NCBI GenBank assembly: GCA_964553715.1
Contig: CAZKKY010000018.1
Span: forward strand, 1 to 21,827
Direction of reading: 5' to 3'
Length of the DNA stretch: 21,827 bases
DNA from: JAGOJE01 sp964553715
Lineage (GTDB): Bacteria > Pseudomonadota > Alphaproteobacteria > Rickettsiales > Rickettsiaceae
Of the stretch, positions 1 through 8,730 are shown piece by piece (the stretch's first letter is position 1; each line of letters opens with the position of its first letter). A program made the position numbers and the translations under genes. The notes under the pieces were generated by a model. It did no database searches and was not told where the DNA came from. It saw nothing but the letters and a program-made list of their open reading frames with translations.

Positions 1-1650
1 TAGCTAAAGAGGTTTTTTCTCTTCTTAGTCCTCTTCTTTCAGATGAGGATGAGTATGTTAGGCATTCTGCTACTGCGATGTTAGGGAAGGTTGTGGCGGC
101 TGCTCCTGAGCTAGCTAAAGAGGTTTTTTCTCTTCTTAGTCCTCTTCTTTCAGATAAGGATGTCAGGATGTATGCTACTGAAAGTTTAGGGAAGGTTGTG
201 GCGGCTGCTCCTGAGCTAGCTAAAGAGGTTTTTTCTCTTCTTAGTCCTCTTCTTTCAGATGAGGATGAGTACGTCAGGAAATCCGCTACTGAAAGTTTAG
301 GGAAGGTTGTGGCGGCTGCTCCTGAGCTAGCTCAAGAGACTTTTACTCTACTTAGACCTCTTCTCGCAGATAGTGATTGCAAGTATGCTGCTGTTTACAG
401 TTTAGGGAAGGTTGTAGCGGCTGCTCCTGAGCTAGCTCAAGAGACTTTTACTCTACTTAGACCTCTTTTTTCAGATATTAGACCTTTTTTTTCAGATAGT
501 GATATTGGTGATGAAAGTTTAGGGAAGGTTGTGAATGCTTTGCAGGCTCTTTCTTTTAGAGAAGCGTTGGCTCTTCTTAGTCCTCTTCTTTCAGATGAGA
601 ATTGGGATGTCAGAAGCTCTGCTGCTGAAGGTTTAGGGAAGGTTGTAGAGGCCGCTCCTGAGATATCTAGAGATGCTTTATTTATGCTTACACCTCTTCT
701 TTCATATGAGCATAGGTATGTCAGAAGATCTGCTGCTGAACGTTTAGGGAAGGTTGTGGAGACCGCTCCTGAAATAGCTGGTGAGGCGTTTACTCTTCTT
801 AGTCCTCTTCTTTCAGATAGTGATAGTAATGTCAGAAGCTCTGCTGCTGAAGGTTTAGGGAAGGTTGTAGAGGCCGCTCCTGAGATATCTAGAGATGCTT
901 TATGTATGCTTATCCCCCTTCTTTCAAATGAATATGGGTATGTCAGGTCTGCTGCTATTGGAAATTTAGAGAAAGTTGTAGAGGTGGCTCCTGAGATAGC
1001 TAAAGAGGTTTTTCCTCTTCTTAGTCCTCTTCTTTCAGATAGTGAGTGTAATGTCAGGTCTGCTGCTACTGAAATTTTAGGGACGGTTGTAGAAGCCGCT
1101 CCTGAGATAGCTAAAGAGGTTTTTCCTCTTCTTAGTCCTCTTCTTTCAGATGAAGACGTCAGGTATGCTGCTGCTGCGAGTTTCGAAAAGGTTGTGCAGA
1201 CTCTTGGTGCTAGAGATGCTTTTACTCTTCTTATACCCCTTCTTTCAGATAAGAATAAGTATGTCAGAGAAGCTGCTGCTGAAAATTTTAAGAAGATTGT
1301 GGAGGCAGCTCCTGATCTAGTTAAAGAAGTTGTATCGATGCTTATCCCCCTTCGTTCAAATGAAGATTGGCATGTCAGGGAACTTGTTGCTGCGAGTTTA
1401 GGGAAGGTTGTAGAGGCCGCTCCTGAGCTAGCTAAAGATATTTTTCCTCTTCTTAGTCCTCTTCTTTCAGATGAGGATTGTGATGTCAGCAGATCTGCTG
1501 CTGAAGGTTTAAGGAAAGTTGTGCAGACTCTTGGCGCGAGAGAGGCTTTTACTCTTCTTATACCTCTTCTTTCAGATGAGAGTGATAATGTCAGAGAAGT
1601 TACTGCTAAAAGTTTAGGGGAGGTTGTGGCGGCCTTGCCTTTAGACAAAA
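1..1650 (+). repeat. Tandem ~111-bp DNA repeats coding for HEAT units
   Basis: The segment GCTAAAGAGGTTTTTTCTCT recurs at 3, 114 and 219, giving periods of 111 and then 105 bp, and long stretches between the copies are identical. Units further downstream (from about 520) keep the protein pattern but differ more at DNA level. One unit near 450-510 contains a smaller in-frame duplication, seen in the protein as RPLFSDI followed by RPFFSDS. Two adjacent units (about 330-365 and 435-470) share an identical block starting CTCAAGAGACTTTTACTCTA. This is the pattern expected when units are gained and lost by slippage or unequal recombination. Confidence 0.9.
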
Positions 1651-4370
1651 TAGCTAGCCTAAATCTGCTAAAAGACCGTACTCCTGAAATAAGAAATCCT
1701 GCATATAAAGCAATTCCTGCTAAATTAGCTGAATTGACAGAAATTCCAAATGCTGAATTTATAAAGACTTTACTTCAGTTAATTGGTTTTGAGGCTAAAG
1801 ATGCAGAAGAACATGTTAAGGAAGCCATTAATGCTTCTAAAGCAACTCTTCACAGATTAGTTGTAGAAAATATTACAGAAAATTATATTGCCTGGCTTAA
1901 TGAAGAAAGTAATTTTAGTGATTTACTACGTACTTCTAGTGAAACACCACTTTTTTTTAGGGCTGTTTATCACAAAGCTTTAAGTGATGGTCATATAAGC
2001 GTAACAGATGCTCAGTTTATTATTAACTGTATTAAAGAAGGTTTTACTTCTGTTATTACTAGAGATGGGCGTATCATTTTTGATGGTAAAACATATAAAT
2101 TAGCTGGAGATTCTAATTACAAAGCTTTATCTGATATTGTAAAAACTGCTATAGATCAGGAGAATGACTTGCTTGCAGCGCAGTATAGAAGTCATGAACC
2201 CATATTTGCTAGTAGCAATAAGAATGATGGTAGTATTAAAATTGCAGCAAGTGATATTTTATCTGTTAGAAGTATAGTGGATAGACAAAATATTTTAGAT
2301 TCTAATTACTGGCAACTGTCATTGATGCATCTCTCAGACCATAAACATAGTAATCCTACTAGTAGTATATTATTACTAGAAAGACGTAATGAATTTGGCG
2401 ATAGGGAGGTATATAGGATTGTTGTGAATAAGGAAGATAATGTTACTAAGTCTTTTCATGATTTACTCTATCCTGCTGATGTTCCTAGCACATATCTGGA
2501 GCAAATATTTGCTAAGATGGAATATACAGATAGTATAAAGCCGAGATATTATAGCAGTTATGGTAAATTAGAGTTGGATACTGGAAATAAATTTGTAGAT
2601 AATTTACCAAAGATGCAAGAAATAGGTGAAAGCAACAGTTACGATATTTTTAGAAGCTTAATTAACAATACTTTTAGCAGTACTGAGTTATCAGACTCAT
2701 TACTTACTAAATTATCATGGAAAGAATATTCTAGTAGAGCACAAGAACTTAAAAAAACTGATTTGTTAGAAATAACAGATCCTGTTATGAGTAAATTAAT
2801 TAGACAAGATAGTTTTAATGTTGACCATAAAGATTTTCAAACTGATATTAGTAGTAAATTAGGCAGGATTAATTTTGACCTTATGGAAAGAGTTGTTTCA
2901 AGGGAAGAATTACTTCATTGCCAAGAACAAGAATTACAAAGAATAGCTAGTAATGAATTTCAATATAGTTTTTATAAGGCATTGAAGTTACAGTTAAATG
3001 CTACTTATATTGCATGTAGTGCAATTAATACTGAGATGGTTAGTAATCAGTCACAAGGCACTATTGGTAATATAGGAGGATTTTTGACTAATATTTCTGC
3101 ACATGTGCCTTTAGTTGGTGTTGGTGTGCAGCTTATAGGAGATATTTTACAAGGGGTTGATCAAAATGATCAAGCTATTGCTGCTAGAAATTATGCATCA
3201 GTAGTTACAGATAGTACGGAGATGAGTAAACTGGCTGAAAGTTTAGCGCGCGGTCTTGCTATTTATTCAGAGAAGATTAATATAGAGAGTAAAGAGACTG
3301 CTTTGTCAGTGAGTGATAAAGTTGTAGGCACTATTTCTGATGTAATGTCAATTAATATAGCCGGACTTGCGGCTAGTGCTATTAGTGGTATAAAAGCAAG
3401 ATTAGAGGATATTAATAGTTATAAGGATAATGGAGGAGAAATAAACAGCGCTACGGATTATGCTAATAAGTTTTTGTTTGGTGTGCCTGCAAGCGAGGAA
3501 GATAAGGTTAAGAGATTAGCTGAAGATAAAGCCTCTGAAGTTGGTCAGTTTATTATTCAAAGGATCTTTGAGGGTAAGTTAAGTGATTTAAATCTAGTGA
3601 ATGATAATATTTTAAGTAACCAAATTAGAGATATTATAATATCTCCTATTTTAATATTGTCTGGTATTGCAGAAGAAGTAGTTCAGACATCATCTATATC
3701 AGTTTTAGCTGAACCCGGAATGAATGATTCTATTAAGAAATTCTCTTCTGATGATGTAGAGATAGAGGAGAGGATAGTTACAGATGCTCTAGAACGTTGC
3801 AAGACTGCTTTAAATATAGATATAAATAATCCTTGTGAAAAGTTAGAGAAAGTTCTTATAAAGGATCTTGTAGATTCGCTCAAATGTGATCACAAAAATC
3901 TAGTTAGCAGAGCTAACGCCGATAAGGGATTTAGTAATAAGCTAGTAAAGCAAATAGCCTCACAGATTCAAAAGAAAAATCTAGTGTATGAAAAAAATGG
4001 TAAATTAGTAATAGATAAGAATTTTATAAATGATGATGATATTATATCTGGATTATTAAATGAAATAGAAGAGAAATTGTTGCAACCAGGACCTCAGAAT
4101 TCTTTAGGTGATAGTACGACAAAAGAGATAGAGCATTTTGTAGAGGTCAAACCAGAAAAAAGTTGTACTATAGCTTTAGTTAAAGAAATAGTATATGATA
4201 ATCCATTACTAAATAATAATAGACTATTGAATAAAGCATTAGATGAGTATGATTTTTCTAAGGTTTTAGATTTAAGCACTAATGTTAGTGCTGAGTTAAT
4301 GGATAGTATTATTAACACAGGTGATGGTCAGCTGCTCCTTGGTGCTTTAATGAGTGTTGATGAGTTATAA
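1..4370 (+). CDS. Giant HEAT-repeat (armadillo-like) protein, 5' end outside window
   Basis: The reading frame is open from base 3 to the TAA at 4368-4370 with no stop upstream, so the protein starts before the window; the first ATG in view (78) lies inside a repeat and is not a credible start. About 15-16 tandem units of 35-38 residues fill roughly the first 550 residues. Each follows the pattern SLGKVVxAAPExAxExFxLLxPLLSDxxxxVRxxAAE, typical of HEAT/armadillo helical pairs that form protein-binding solenoids. The remaining ~880 residues match no family I recognise. They include a stretch around 1925-2110 with the residues TPLFFRAVYHKALSDGH, a Gly/Val-rich hydrophobic segment at about 3060-3160 that could contact a membrane, and an acidic, mostly helical C-terminus. 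Binding of a host or surface partner is inference. Existence of the gene is near certain; its function is not known. Confidence 0.9.
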   Translation, partial: AKEVFSLLSPLLSDEDEYVRHSATAMLGKVVAAAPELAKEVFSLLSPLLSDKDVRMYATESLGKVVAAAPELAKEVFSLLSPLLSDEDEYVRKSATESLGKVVAAAPELAQETFTLLRPLLADSDCKYAAVYSLGKVVAAAPELAQETFTLLRPLFSDIRPFFSDSDIGDESLGKVVNALQALSFREALALLSPLLSDENWDVRSSAAEGLGKVVEAAPEISRDALFMLTPLLSYEHRYVRRSAAERLGKVVETAPEIAGEAFTLLSPLLSDSDSNVRSSAAEGLGKVVEAAPEISRDALCMLIPLLSNEYGYVRSAAIGNLEKVVEVAPEIAKEVFPLLSPLLSDSECNVRSAATEILGTVVEAAPEIAKEVFPLLSPLLSDEDVRYAAAASFEKVVQTLGARDAFTLLIPLLSDKNKYVREAAAENFKKIVEAAPDLVKEVVSMLIPLRSNEDWHVRELVAASLGKVVEAAPELAKDIFPLLSPLLSDEDCDVSRSAAEGLRKVVQTLGAREAFTLLIPLLSDESDNVREVTAKSLGEVVAALPLDKIASLNLLKDRTPEIRNPAYKAIPAKLAELTEIPNAEFIKTLLQLIGFEAKDAEEHVKEAINASKATLHRLVVENITENYIAWLNEESNFSDLLRTSSETPLFFRAVYHKALSDGHISVTDAQFIINCIKEGFTSVITRDGRIIFDGKTYKLAGDSNYKALSDIVKTAIDQENDLLAAQYRSHEPIFASSNKNDGSIKIAASDILSVRSIVDRQNILDSNYWQLSLMHLSDHKHSNPTSSILLLERRNEFGDREVYRIVVNKEDNVTKSFHDLLYPADVPSTYLEQIFAKMEYTDSIKPRYYSSYGKLELDTGNKFVDNLPKMQEIGESNSYDIFRSLINNTFSSTELSDSLLTKLSWKEYSSRAQELKKTDLLEITDPVMSKLIRQDSFNVDHKDFQTDISSKLGRINFDLMERVVSREELLHCQEQELQRIASNEFQYSFYKALKLQLNATYIACSAINTEMVSNQSQGTIGNIGGFLTNISAHVPLVGVGVQLIGDILQGVDQNDQAIAARNYASVVTDSTEMSKLAESLARGLAIYSEKINIESKETALSVSDKVVGTISDVMSINIAGLAASAISGIKARLEDINSYKDNGGEINSATDYANKFLFGVPASEEDKVKRLAEDKASEVGQFIIQRIFEGKLSDLNLVNDNILSNQIRDIIISPILILSGIAEEVVQTSSISVLAEPGMNDSIKKFSSDDVEIEERIVTDALERCKTALNIDINNPCEKLEKVLIKDLVDSLKCDHKNLVSRANADKGFSNKLVKQIASQIQKKNLVYEKNGKLVIDKNFINDDDIISGLLNEIEEKLLQPGPQNSLGDSTTKEIEHFVEVKPEKSCTIALVKEIVYDNPLLNNNRLLNKALDEYDFSKVLDLSTNVSAELMDSIINTGDGQLLLGALMSVDEL

Positions 4371-4440
4371 TAGTTGGTTAATGAGCTCTGTTTAAGTTAC
4401 GTGCTATATTAATGAGTAGTCCTAAAACAGACGTTGTATC

Positions 4441-4469
4441 TTTTACTTACAGGAGATCTGTGATATAAT
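4441..4469 (+). promoter_or_regulatory. Extended -10 promoter for the first AAA/PD-(D/E)XK gene
   Basis: TGATATAAT at 4461-4469 is a perfect extended -10 (TGn plus TATAAT). With a 17-bp spacer the -35 position is 4441-4446 (TTTTAC), a poor match, as is usual for extended -10 promoters. Transcription would start near 4476, about 25 nt before the ATG at 4502. No good Shine-Dalgarno lies before that ATG. The AGGAG at 4451-4455 is upstream of the predicted transcript start and out of position. Confidence 0.5.
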
Positions 4470-4501
4470 GAAGTGCGATAAATCAAGAATTATATGTACA
4501 A

Positions 4502-6283
4502 ATGACAGATCAGAAACAGCAATATTCATTTAGAGAACTTGGTGCTAGCAGCTTCGAGAAATTTGTAACTAACAAGCAAGCTTTGTTAGTTGATAAAACT
4601 CTACTCATAAAAGACATCGTTGAAGGAGCTTCAGTAACCCTTATAACGCGTCCTCGGAGGTGGGGTAAGACGCTTAATATGAGTATGCTAGAGTATTTCT
4701 TTGGCATTCCAGTAGATAGAGATGGAAAGATCGATGAGCACGAAATTGCTAAAAGGCGTGGCATCTTTTTAAAGATGAAGATAGGCATGGAATATCCTGA
4801 AATAGTAGAAGAACATTGCTGTAAATATCCTGTTATCTCTGTTAGTTTTAGTGAGATCAAGTCTCTAAATTATGAAGGAATAGAGTCCGGGGTAAAGGAA
4901 CGAATTTTTGCCTTATGTGTCACTCATAGTTACTTGCTCAGGAGTAATGTAGTAAGTATAGAAGATAAAGACCTATTATCTCCTTTATGCAAAAGGGGTT
5001 TTAGCACAGAGGAGCTAAAAAACAGCTTAAACTATTTGGCAAGAGCGATGCATTCTCATTTTGGCCGAAACGTTATATTGCTGATTGATGAATATGATTC
5101 GCCAATGAATTATTGGTATGGCAAGCAGCTTGATAGCAACAAAATAGATGACCCTGAAGCACAAAAAGGAATGGAAAACATCCTAAGTTTATTCAGTGGA
5201 ATTTTTGGGAAAGGTATGAAAGACAATCCATTCCTCCATCAAGCTGTGGTTACAGGGATTCTTCGTATAGCAAAGGCCAACCTTTTTTCAGGAGTGAATA
5301 ATTTGGTAGAAGCGTCTCTTTTTAATAAGGAATATGCAGAGCACTTTGGATTTACAGAAGGAGAGGTATCTGAGTTACTTAGTCACTACGGATTTGATTA
5401 TGGTAAAACCTCTTTAGAAGACATAAGGTCTTGGTATAATGGATATAACATTGGAGGTGTTACTATTTATAATCCCTGGTCTATAATGAATTACCTAAGA
5501 ACGGAAGAATTAAGAGCATACTGGGTGATGACTGGTTCTACCTCTTTAATTGAGAATGCTTTTGTACTGGATGAGTTTCAGGAAGAGATACAGGAACTCA
5601 TAGAGGGTAAATCTGTAGAGATGACTGCTGATTCCAGCATGGTATTTGCTGATATTTACAGCTGCCCAGATGCATTTTATAATTTATTATTGTTTTCGGG
5701 ATATTTGACACCATCTAAGATAGAGTTTGGAGATGACGGTGGTTACTTATGTAATGTAAGGATACCTAATCGTGAAATAAGAACATTATTTAACGGTTTC
5801 TTGAAGAGATGGTTAAATAAGAAGTTCAAGATAGAATCGCATGAATATAATGCATTTATTACGAATTTAATCTCAGGCAATATTGAATTGTTCGTTGAAA
5901 AATTAAAACAATATTTAGAGATTTCCTCTAGTTACTATTTATCATCGAAAAAGAATTCAGAAGTATTTTATAATGGATTTATATTAGGTTTAATTTCGAG
6001 TCTTTCTACAAGATATTTTATTGAGAGTGAGAAGGAATCTGGTTTGGGTAGGGCTGATTTAATGATAATACCTAAATCTGGTAGCAGATTTAAGACAGCA
6101 TTTGTAATTGAGTTTAAGTTTGCCATTGATTCTTCTAATTTACAATCTTTAGCAAAATCTGCTTTAGATCAGATTAATGGCAGGAATTACACATCAAAGA
6201 TTGTAGAACATTTGCATGTAGAAGGTATTATCAAGGTAGGTTTAGCCTTTGGAGGTAAAGATGTAGAGGCTGTATGGGGATGA
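4502..6283 (+). CDS. AAA-ATPase-like / PD-(D/E)XK nuclease-like protein, copy 1
   Basis: This 593-residue protein has the two-part structure of the AAA-ATPase-like (PF09820) plus PD-(D/E)XK (PF08011) family. Residues ~45-60 hold a P-loop variant, TRPRRWGKTLNMS. Residues ~190-200 carry the Walker B-like LLIDEYDSP. A TGILRIAKANLFSGVNN motif follows at ~250-265. Near the C-terminus, GRADLMI (about 516-522) and FVIEFKF (about 533-539) give the D...ExK arrangement of the nuclease fold. The length equals that of its paralogue at 18860-20641. The family is abundant and multicopy in Rickettsiales and Bacteroidetes, but its cellular role is not established. Residues ~186-524 are almost identical to the paralogue while both ends differ strongly. 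The gene looks intact. Confidence 0.9.
   Translation: MTDQKQQYSFRELGASSFEKFVTNKQALLVDKTLLIKDIVEGASVTLITRPRRWGKTLNMSMLEYFFGIPVDRDGKIDEHEIAKRRGIFLKMKIGMEYPEIVEEHCCKYPVISVSFSEIKSLNYEGIESGVKERIFALCVTHSYLLRSNVVSIEDKDLLSPLCKRGFSTEELKNSLNYLARAMHSHFGRNVILLIDEYDSPMNYWYGKQLDSNKIDDPEAQKGMENILSLFSGIFGKGMKDNPFLHQAVVTGILRIAKANLFSGVNNLVEASLFNKEYAEHFGFTEGEVSELLSHYGFDYGKTSLEDIRSWYNGYNIGGVTIYNPWSIMNYLRTEELRAYWVMTGSTSLIENAFVLDEFQEEIQELIEGKSVEMTADSSMVFADIYSCPDAFYNLLLFSGYLTPSKIEFGDDGGYLCNVRIPNREIRTLFNGFLKRWLNKKFKIESHEYNAFITNLISGNIELFVEKLKQYLEISSSYYLSSKKNSEVFYNGFILGLISSLSTRYFIESEKESGLGRADLMIIPKSGSRFKTAFVIEFKFAIDSSNLQSLAKSALDQINGRNYTSKIVEHLHVEGIIKVGLAFGGKDVEAVWG
5057..6074 (+). repeat. Near-identical 1,018-bp inverted block, arm 1
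   Basis: This segment of the first AAA/PD-(D/E)XK gene matches the reverse complement of 19069-20086 over exactly the same length. The encoded proteins differ at one residue (Leu versus Ser), from the base at 6045 (T) against 19098. Sections checked by eye at DNA level were identical, but I did not compare every base. Outside the block the two genes diverge abruptly, including at synonymous sites. Confidence 0.88.
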
Positions 6284-6358
6284 GGTTTTTGGCTGTTTCT
6301 TTTCCATAAGATAGATTATGAAATCATAAGTCATCATACCCATTTATTGACTGTTAAA

Positions 6359-8164
6359 CTAAATGCCGTCTTCTGCTACGACACCTTCTCCAGATAATGT
6401 TATGTATGAATCTTCTAGCTTTAATAAGCCTGTGCATTCTGGTACATCAATTTTATACCAATCAAACATTAAATCTTTGATAATATCTATAGGGAATTTT
6501 TTAATTCCTATAACTTGAAAATCTTTATTTATTAGTTCATTTGAATCAATTTTCTCTAGAATAAAACAATACTTACCATTCTCACTATCATATTGCTTTT
6601 GCCTACAATTTTCATCAAATACAATTACTTTATTACATATTTCACTTTTAAATAAAATATAGTCAAATAGTAAAATTTTGTTTTTATAATCAAGAATAGC
6701 TCCTTTTTTATGATCTTGTATAGCTCTATAGTCATATGGTAAATCGTATGGCAATAAACCTGATAATGCATTATTCAAAAATATCGACGCAGATACTGCT
6801 CCCTCCATTGCTACAGGCATTTGAACATCAATTTCTATAAAATTATATTTATACCCATCACATCTTATACTATGAAAACCAACAGATGCTAATTCAAAAA
6901 ACATTGGAAGCGTAATTAAGGTTGAAGCATTGCGTATAGATTCAACCTGATGCAGTGTTTTAAATACAATTTCTCTTTCAGTTGCTGTGACTCCTGGTGT
7001 AGAAAAATAATTCTTATAATTTTCAAGAGTAACTGTGTATGTGTTGCCAATATCTTTGTATGACCCCAATTCACCGACAAAAACTGTTGCACTACCAGAC
7101 GCTGTAATTTTAAGAGTTGAATTGAATCCGGGTGGAATAGAAATTTGATCTATATTACCCTCTACTAACAATGTTTTTTGTAAATCTCTACTAATTTGTC
7201 TGTGTACCATCACTTGAGTTAAAAATGGTTGGTCTCGTATATAGTCTAAATACTCACTATTTAACATATATTTTGCAATATTAGTCATTGTATCAACAAT
7301 CTTTCCTGCATTATTATCAATATAACTATTTACGTGGTTTATAATAACTTCATTAGTTTCATTTTGAAATTCAGGGTGGATTGTTTTATAGAATTTTATT
7401 TGTTCTTCATTTGCCTCTTCTCCTATTAATTTTGATATTTGAGTTTGCAAACTCTTAATAGTAGAAACAAGATATTTTTGTTTATTGATACTATACTTAA
7501 TATCTATTTCAAAAAAGTGCATTAATCGTGTGATTTCATCATTTACTTCTTTGTGTAAGCGTAAGTGATGTTGTATTTCTCTTAATTTTTTTGTAATGTT
7601 TTGCTGTGATAGAGAAGAAAATTCTGAGATATTTTTGATGCTACTTATAAATGTACTGCACAAATTTCTCTTTGCAAATGGAAATGCTCCCTTGAGTTCT
7701 TTGTTTAAAGAGGCTTCATCGAAAATTAATTGATTTACGCATTCAAGCTCAGCTTGTAAGTCAGATAATCGGGATTTAAATCTATTATTAGCATATAAGT
7801 CATCTTCTTCAGTAGTTTCGCTATAATTTTTTGCAAATTCATACATTTTTAAAGTAAAGTTATCTTCTTCTATTTTTTCTACGAGTTTTTTACTACGAAA
7901 GGCTAATGGAGTATCAATTTCTTGCCCATGAACAGTATAAGACTCCAGTAACAAAAAATGACTTATGTAAGTTAAAAAAAAAGACGTAAAATATGTAGTA
8001 CTCACACCAGTAAACACATCTATATAAGAGTCTTGAGCTGATTTTAATACAAATTCTCTTGGAGGTGTTTGATATATAGTGGCGCTAGCAAACGGAAATT
8101 TTAAGCGATGAGGAGATGCAAGAGGTGTATCACGAACATCCTGTATCTGTGGTACTTTTAACAT
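6359..8164 (-). CDS. Unrecognised 601-aa protein, second gene of a two-gene operon
   Basis: I do not recognise a family. The N-terminus is Pro-rich up to about residue 40. Residues ~48-76 form a long aromatic/hydrophobic stretch (FTGVSTTYFTSFFLTYISHF) that could be a membrane or amphipathic helix. Residues ~100-260 are charged and helical, with probable coiled coil around 190-260. The last 250 residues look beta-rich, and the tail ends LSGEGVVAEDGI. The ATG at 8162-8164 lies 9 nt after the stop of the 120-aa gene, so the two are almost certainly cotranscribed from the promoter at 8604-8631. No strong ribosome-binding site is visible, which suggests translational coupling. A small gene closely followed by a large uncharacterised one resembles effector/partner or antidote/toxin layouts, but that is only an analogy. 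The gene looks intact. Confidence 0.8.
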   Translation of the reverse strand: MLKVPQIQDVRDTPLASPHRLKFPFASATIYQTPPREFVLKSAQDSYIDVFTGVSTTYFTSFFLTYISHFLLLESYTVHGQEIDTPLAFRSKKLVEKIEEDNFTLKMYEFAKNYSETTEEDDLYANNRFKSRLSDLQAELECVNQLIFDEASLNKELKGAFPFAKRNLCSTFISSIKNISEFSSLSQQNITKKLREIQHHLRLHKEVNDEITRLMHFFEIDIKYSINKQKYLVSTIKSLQTQISKLIGEEANEEQIKFYKTIHPEFQNETNEVIINHVNSYIDNNAGKIVDTMTNIAKYMLNSEYLDYIRDQPFLTQVMVHRQISRDLQKTLLVEGNIDQISIPPGFNSTLKITASGSATVFVGELGSYKDIGNTYTVTLENYKNYFSTPGVTATEREIVFKTLHQVESIRNASTLITLPMFFELASVGFHSIRCDGYKYNFIEIDVQMPVAMEGAVSASIFLNNALSGLLPYDLPYDYRAIQDHKKGAILDYKNKILLFDYILFKSEICNKVIVFDENCRQKQYDSENGKYCFILEKIDSNELINKDFQVIGIKKFPIDIIKDLMFDWYKIDVPECTGLLKLEDSYITLSGEGVVAEDGI

Positions 8165-8173
8165 ATTCGCAAT

Positions 8174-8536
8174 CTACAACTCTAAGTCGTAAATTTCACC
8201 TAATACGCTCGCAACATTACTAATTTCTTCATCACTAAAACCCTGCAATCCACATATTAAATTAGATAATATTTGATCAGTCACAATTTCTCTAGAAGTG
8301 AATTTATCTGCTTGAATTTCATATATTATTTCTGTAATCGTAGCCAGTTTCTCTTCACATGGATAGTCATTTATTTTTCTGTATTCCTCACGTCCATATG
8401 ATACATTCTCTGCTTCACTTACCACAAATGCCAAAAAATCAGAGGATTTGTTGAATCTTGAAATAATTCCATTTTGAATATATTGATTTTGATCTAATTT
8501 TTGACGTATATTCTGAGCTTCTGTAGTTCTAAACAT
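8174..8536 (-). CDS. Small unrecognised protein, first gene of a two-gene operon
   Basis: The ATG at 8534-8536 gives a 120-residue acidic, mainly helical protein. The frame can be extended three codons to a TTG at 8545, but the ATG is the simpler start. I recognise no domain and see no signal peptide or membrane segment. The C-terminal part (SDEEISNVASVLGEIYDLEL) is strongly acidic. It is the first gene after a strong predicted promoter and is followed after 9 nt by the 601-aa gene. It may be a partner, chaperone or antidote for that protein, which is inference from layout only. Confidence 0.72.
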   Translation of the reverse strand: MFRTTEAQNIRQKLDQNQYIQNGIISRFNKSSDFLAFVVSEAENVSYGREEYRKINDYPCEEKLATITEIIYEIQADKFTSREIVTDQILSNLICGLQGFSDEEISNVASVLGEIYDLEL

Positions 8537-8603
8537 AATAACCAAATAATTAAATTAACATGTCCACCAGATAGATGGTTTTAGTAGCGTAACCGCGATT
8601 ATT

Positions 8604-8631
8604 ATTCTAGCATAATAAATATATTAGTCAA
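8604..8631 (-). promoter_or_regulatory. Strong extended -10 promoter for the 120-aa/601-aa pair
   Basis: On the minus strand, TTGACT (plus positions 8626-8631) is followed after a 16-bp spacer by TAGAAT (8604-8609), and TGC directly precedes the -10 hexamer, making an extended -10. It lies about 70 nt upstream of the ATG at 8536, which leaves an untranslated leader of roughly 60 nt. Confidence 0.6.
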
Positions 8632-8650
8632 GAATACATAGAAATTGCTG

Positions 8651-8730
8651 AACAATAACCATAACAAACATTATGAAATCAGAGCATACATAGAGGGAAT
8701 AACTACAACCCTCCGTCTCCAAGTAAATCC
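8651..8730 (-). repeat. Duplicated gene tail and 3' flank, copy A (partner at 10481-10556)
   Basis: The last codons of the 175-aa gene and about 50 bp beyond them resemble the corresponding region of the 393-aa gene. Both contain AACAnnATAACCATAA, then TTATGAAAT exactly 32 bp from the stop codon (8671 to 8703, and 10497 to 10529), then a similar CCAAGTAAAT within the coding tail. The match is imperfect but in the same order, as expected when gene and flank were duplicated together. Confidence 0.6.

Noticed and set aside
437..1648. 403-codon ORF on the minus strand opposite the HEAT array
   Set aside because: It is the antisense of the tandem repeats; its own repetitive, Ser/Arg-rich sequence simply mirrors them, and the HEAT frame is clearly the coding one.
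6316..6329. TTATGAAATCATAA palindrome between the convergent genes as a terminator
   Set aside because: It is a six-base AT-rich stem with a two-base loop and no following T-run; too weak to call.
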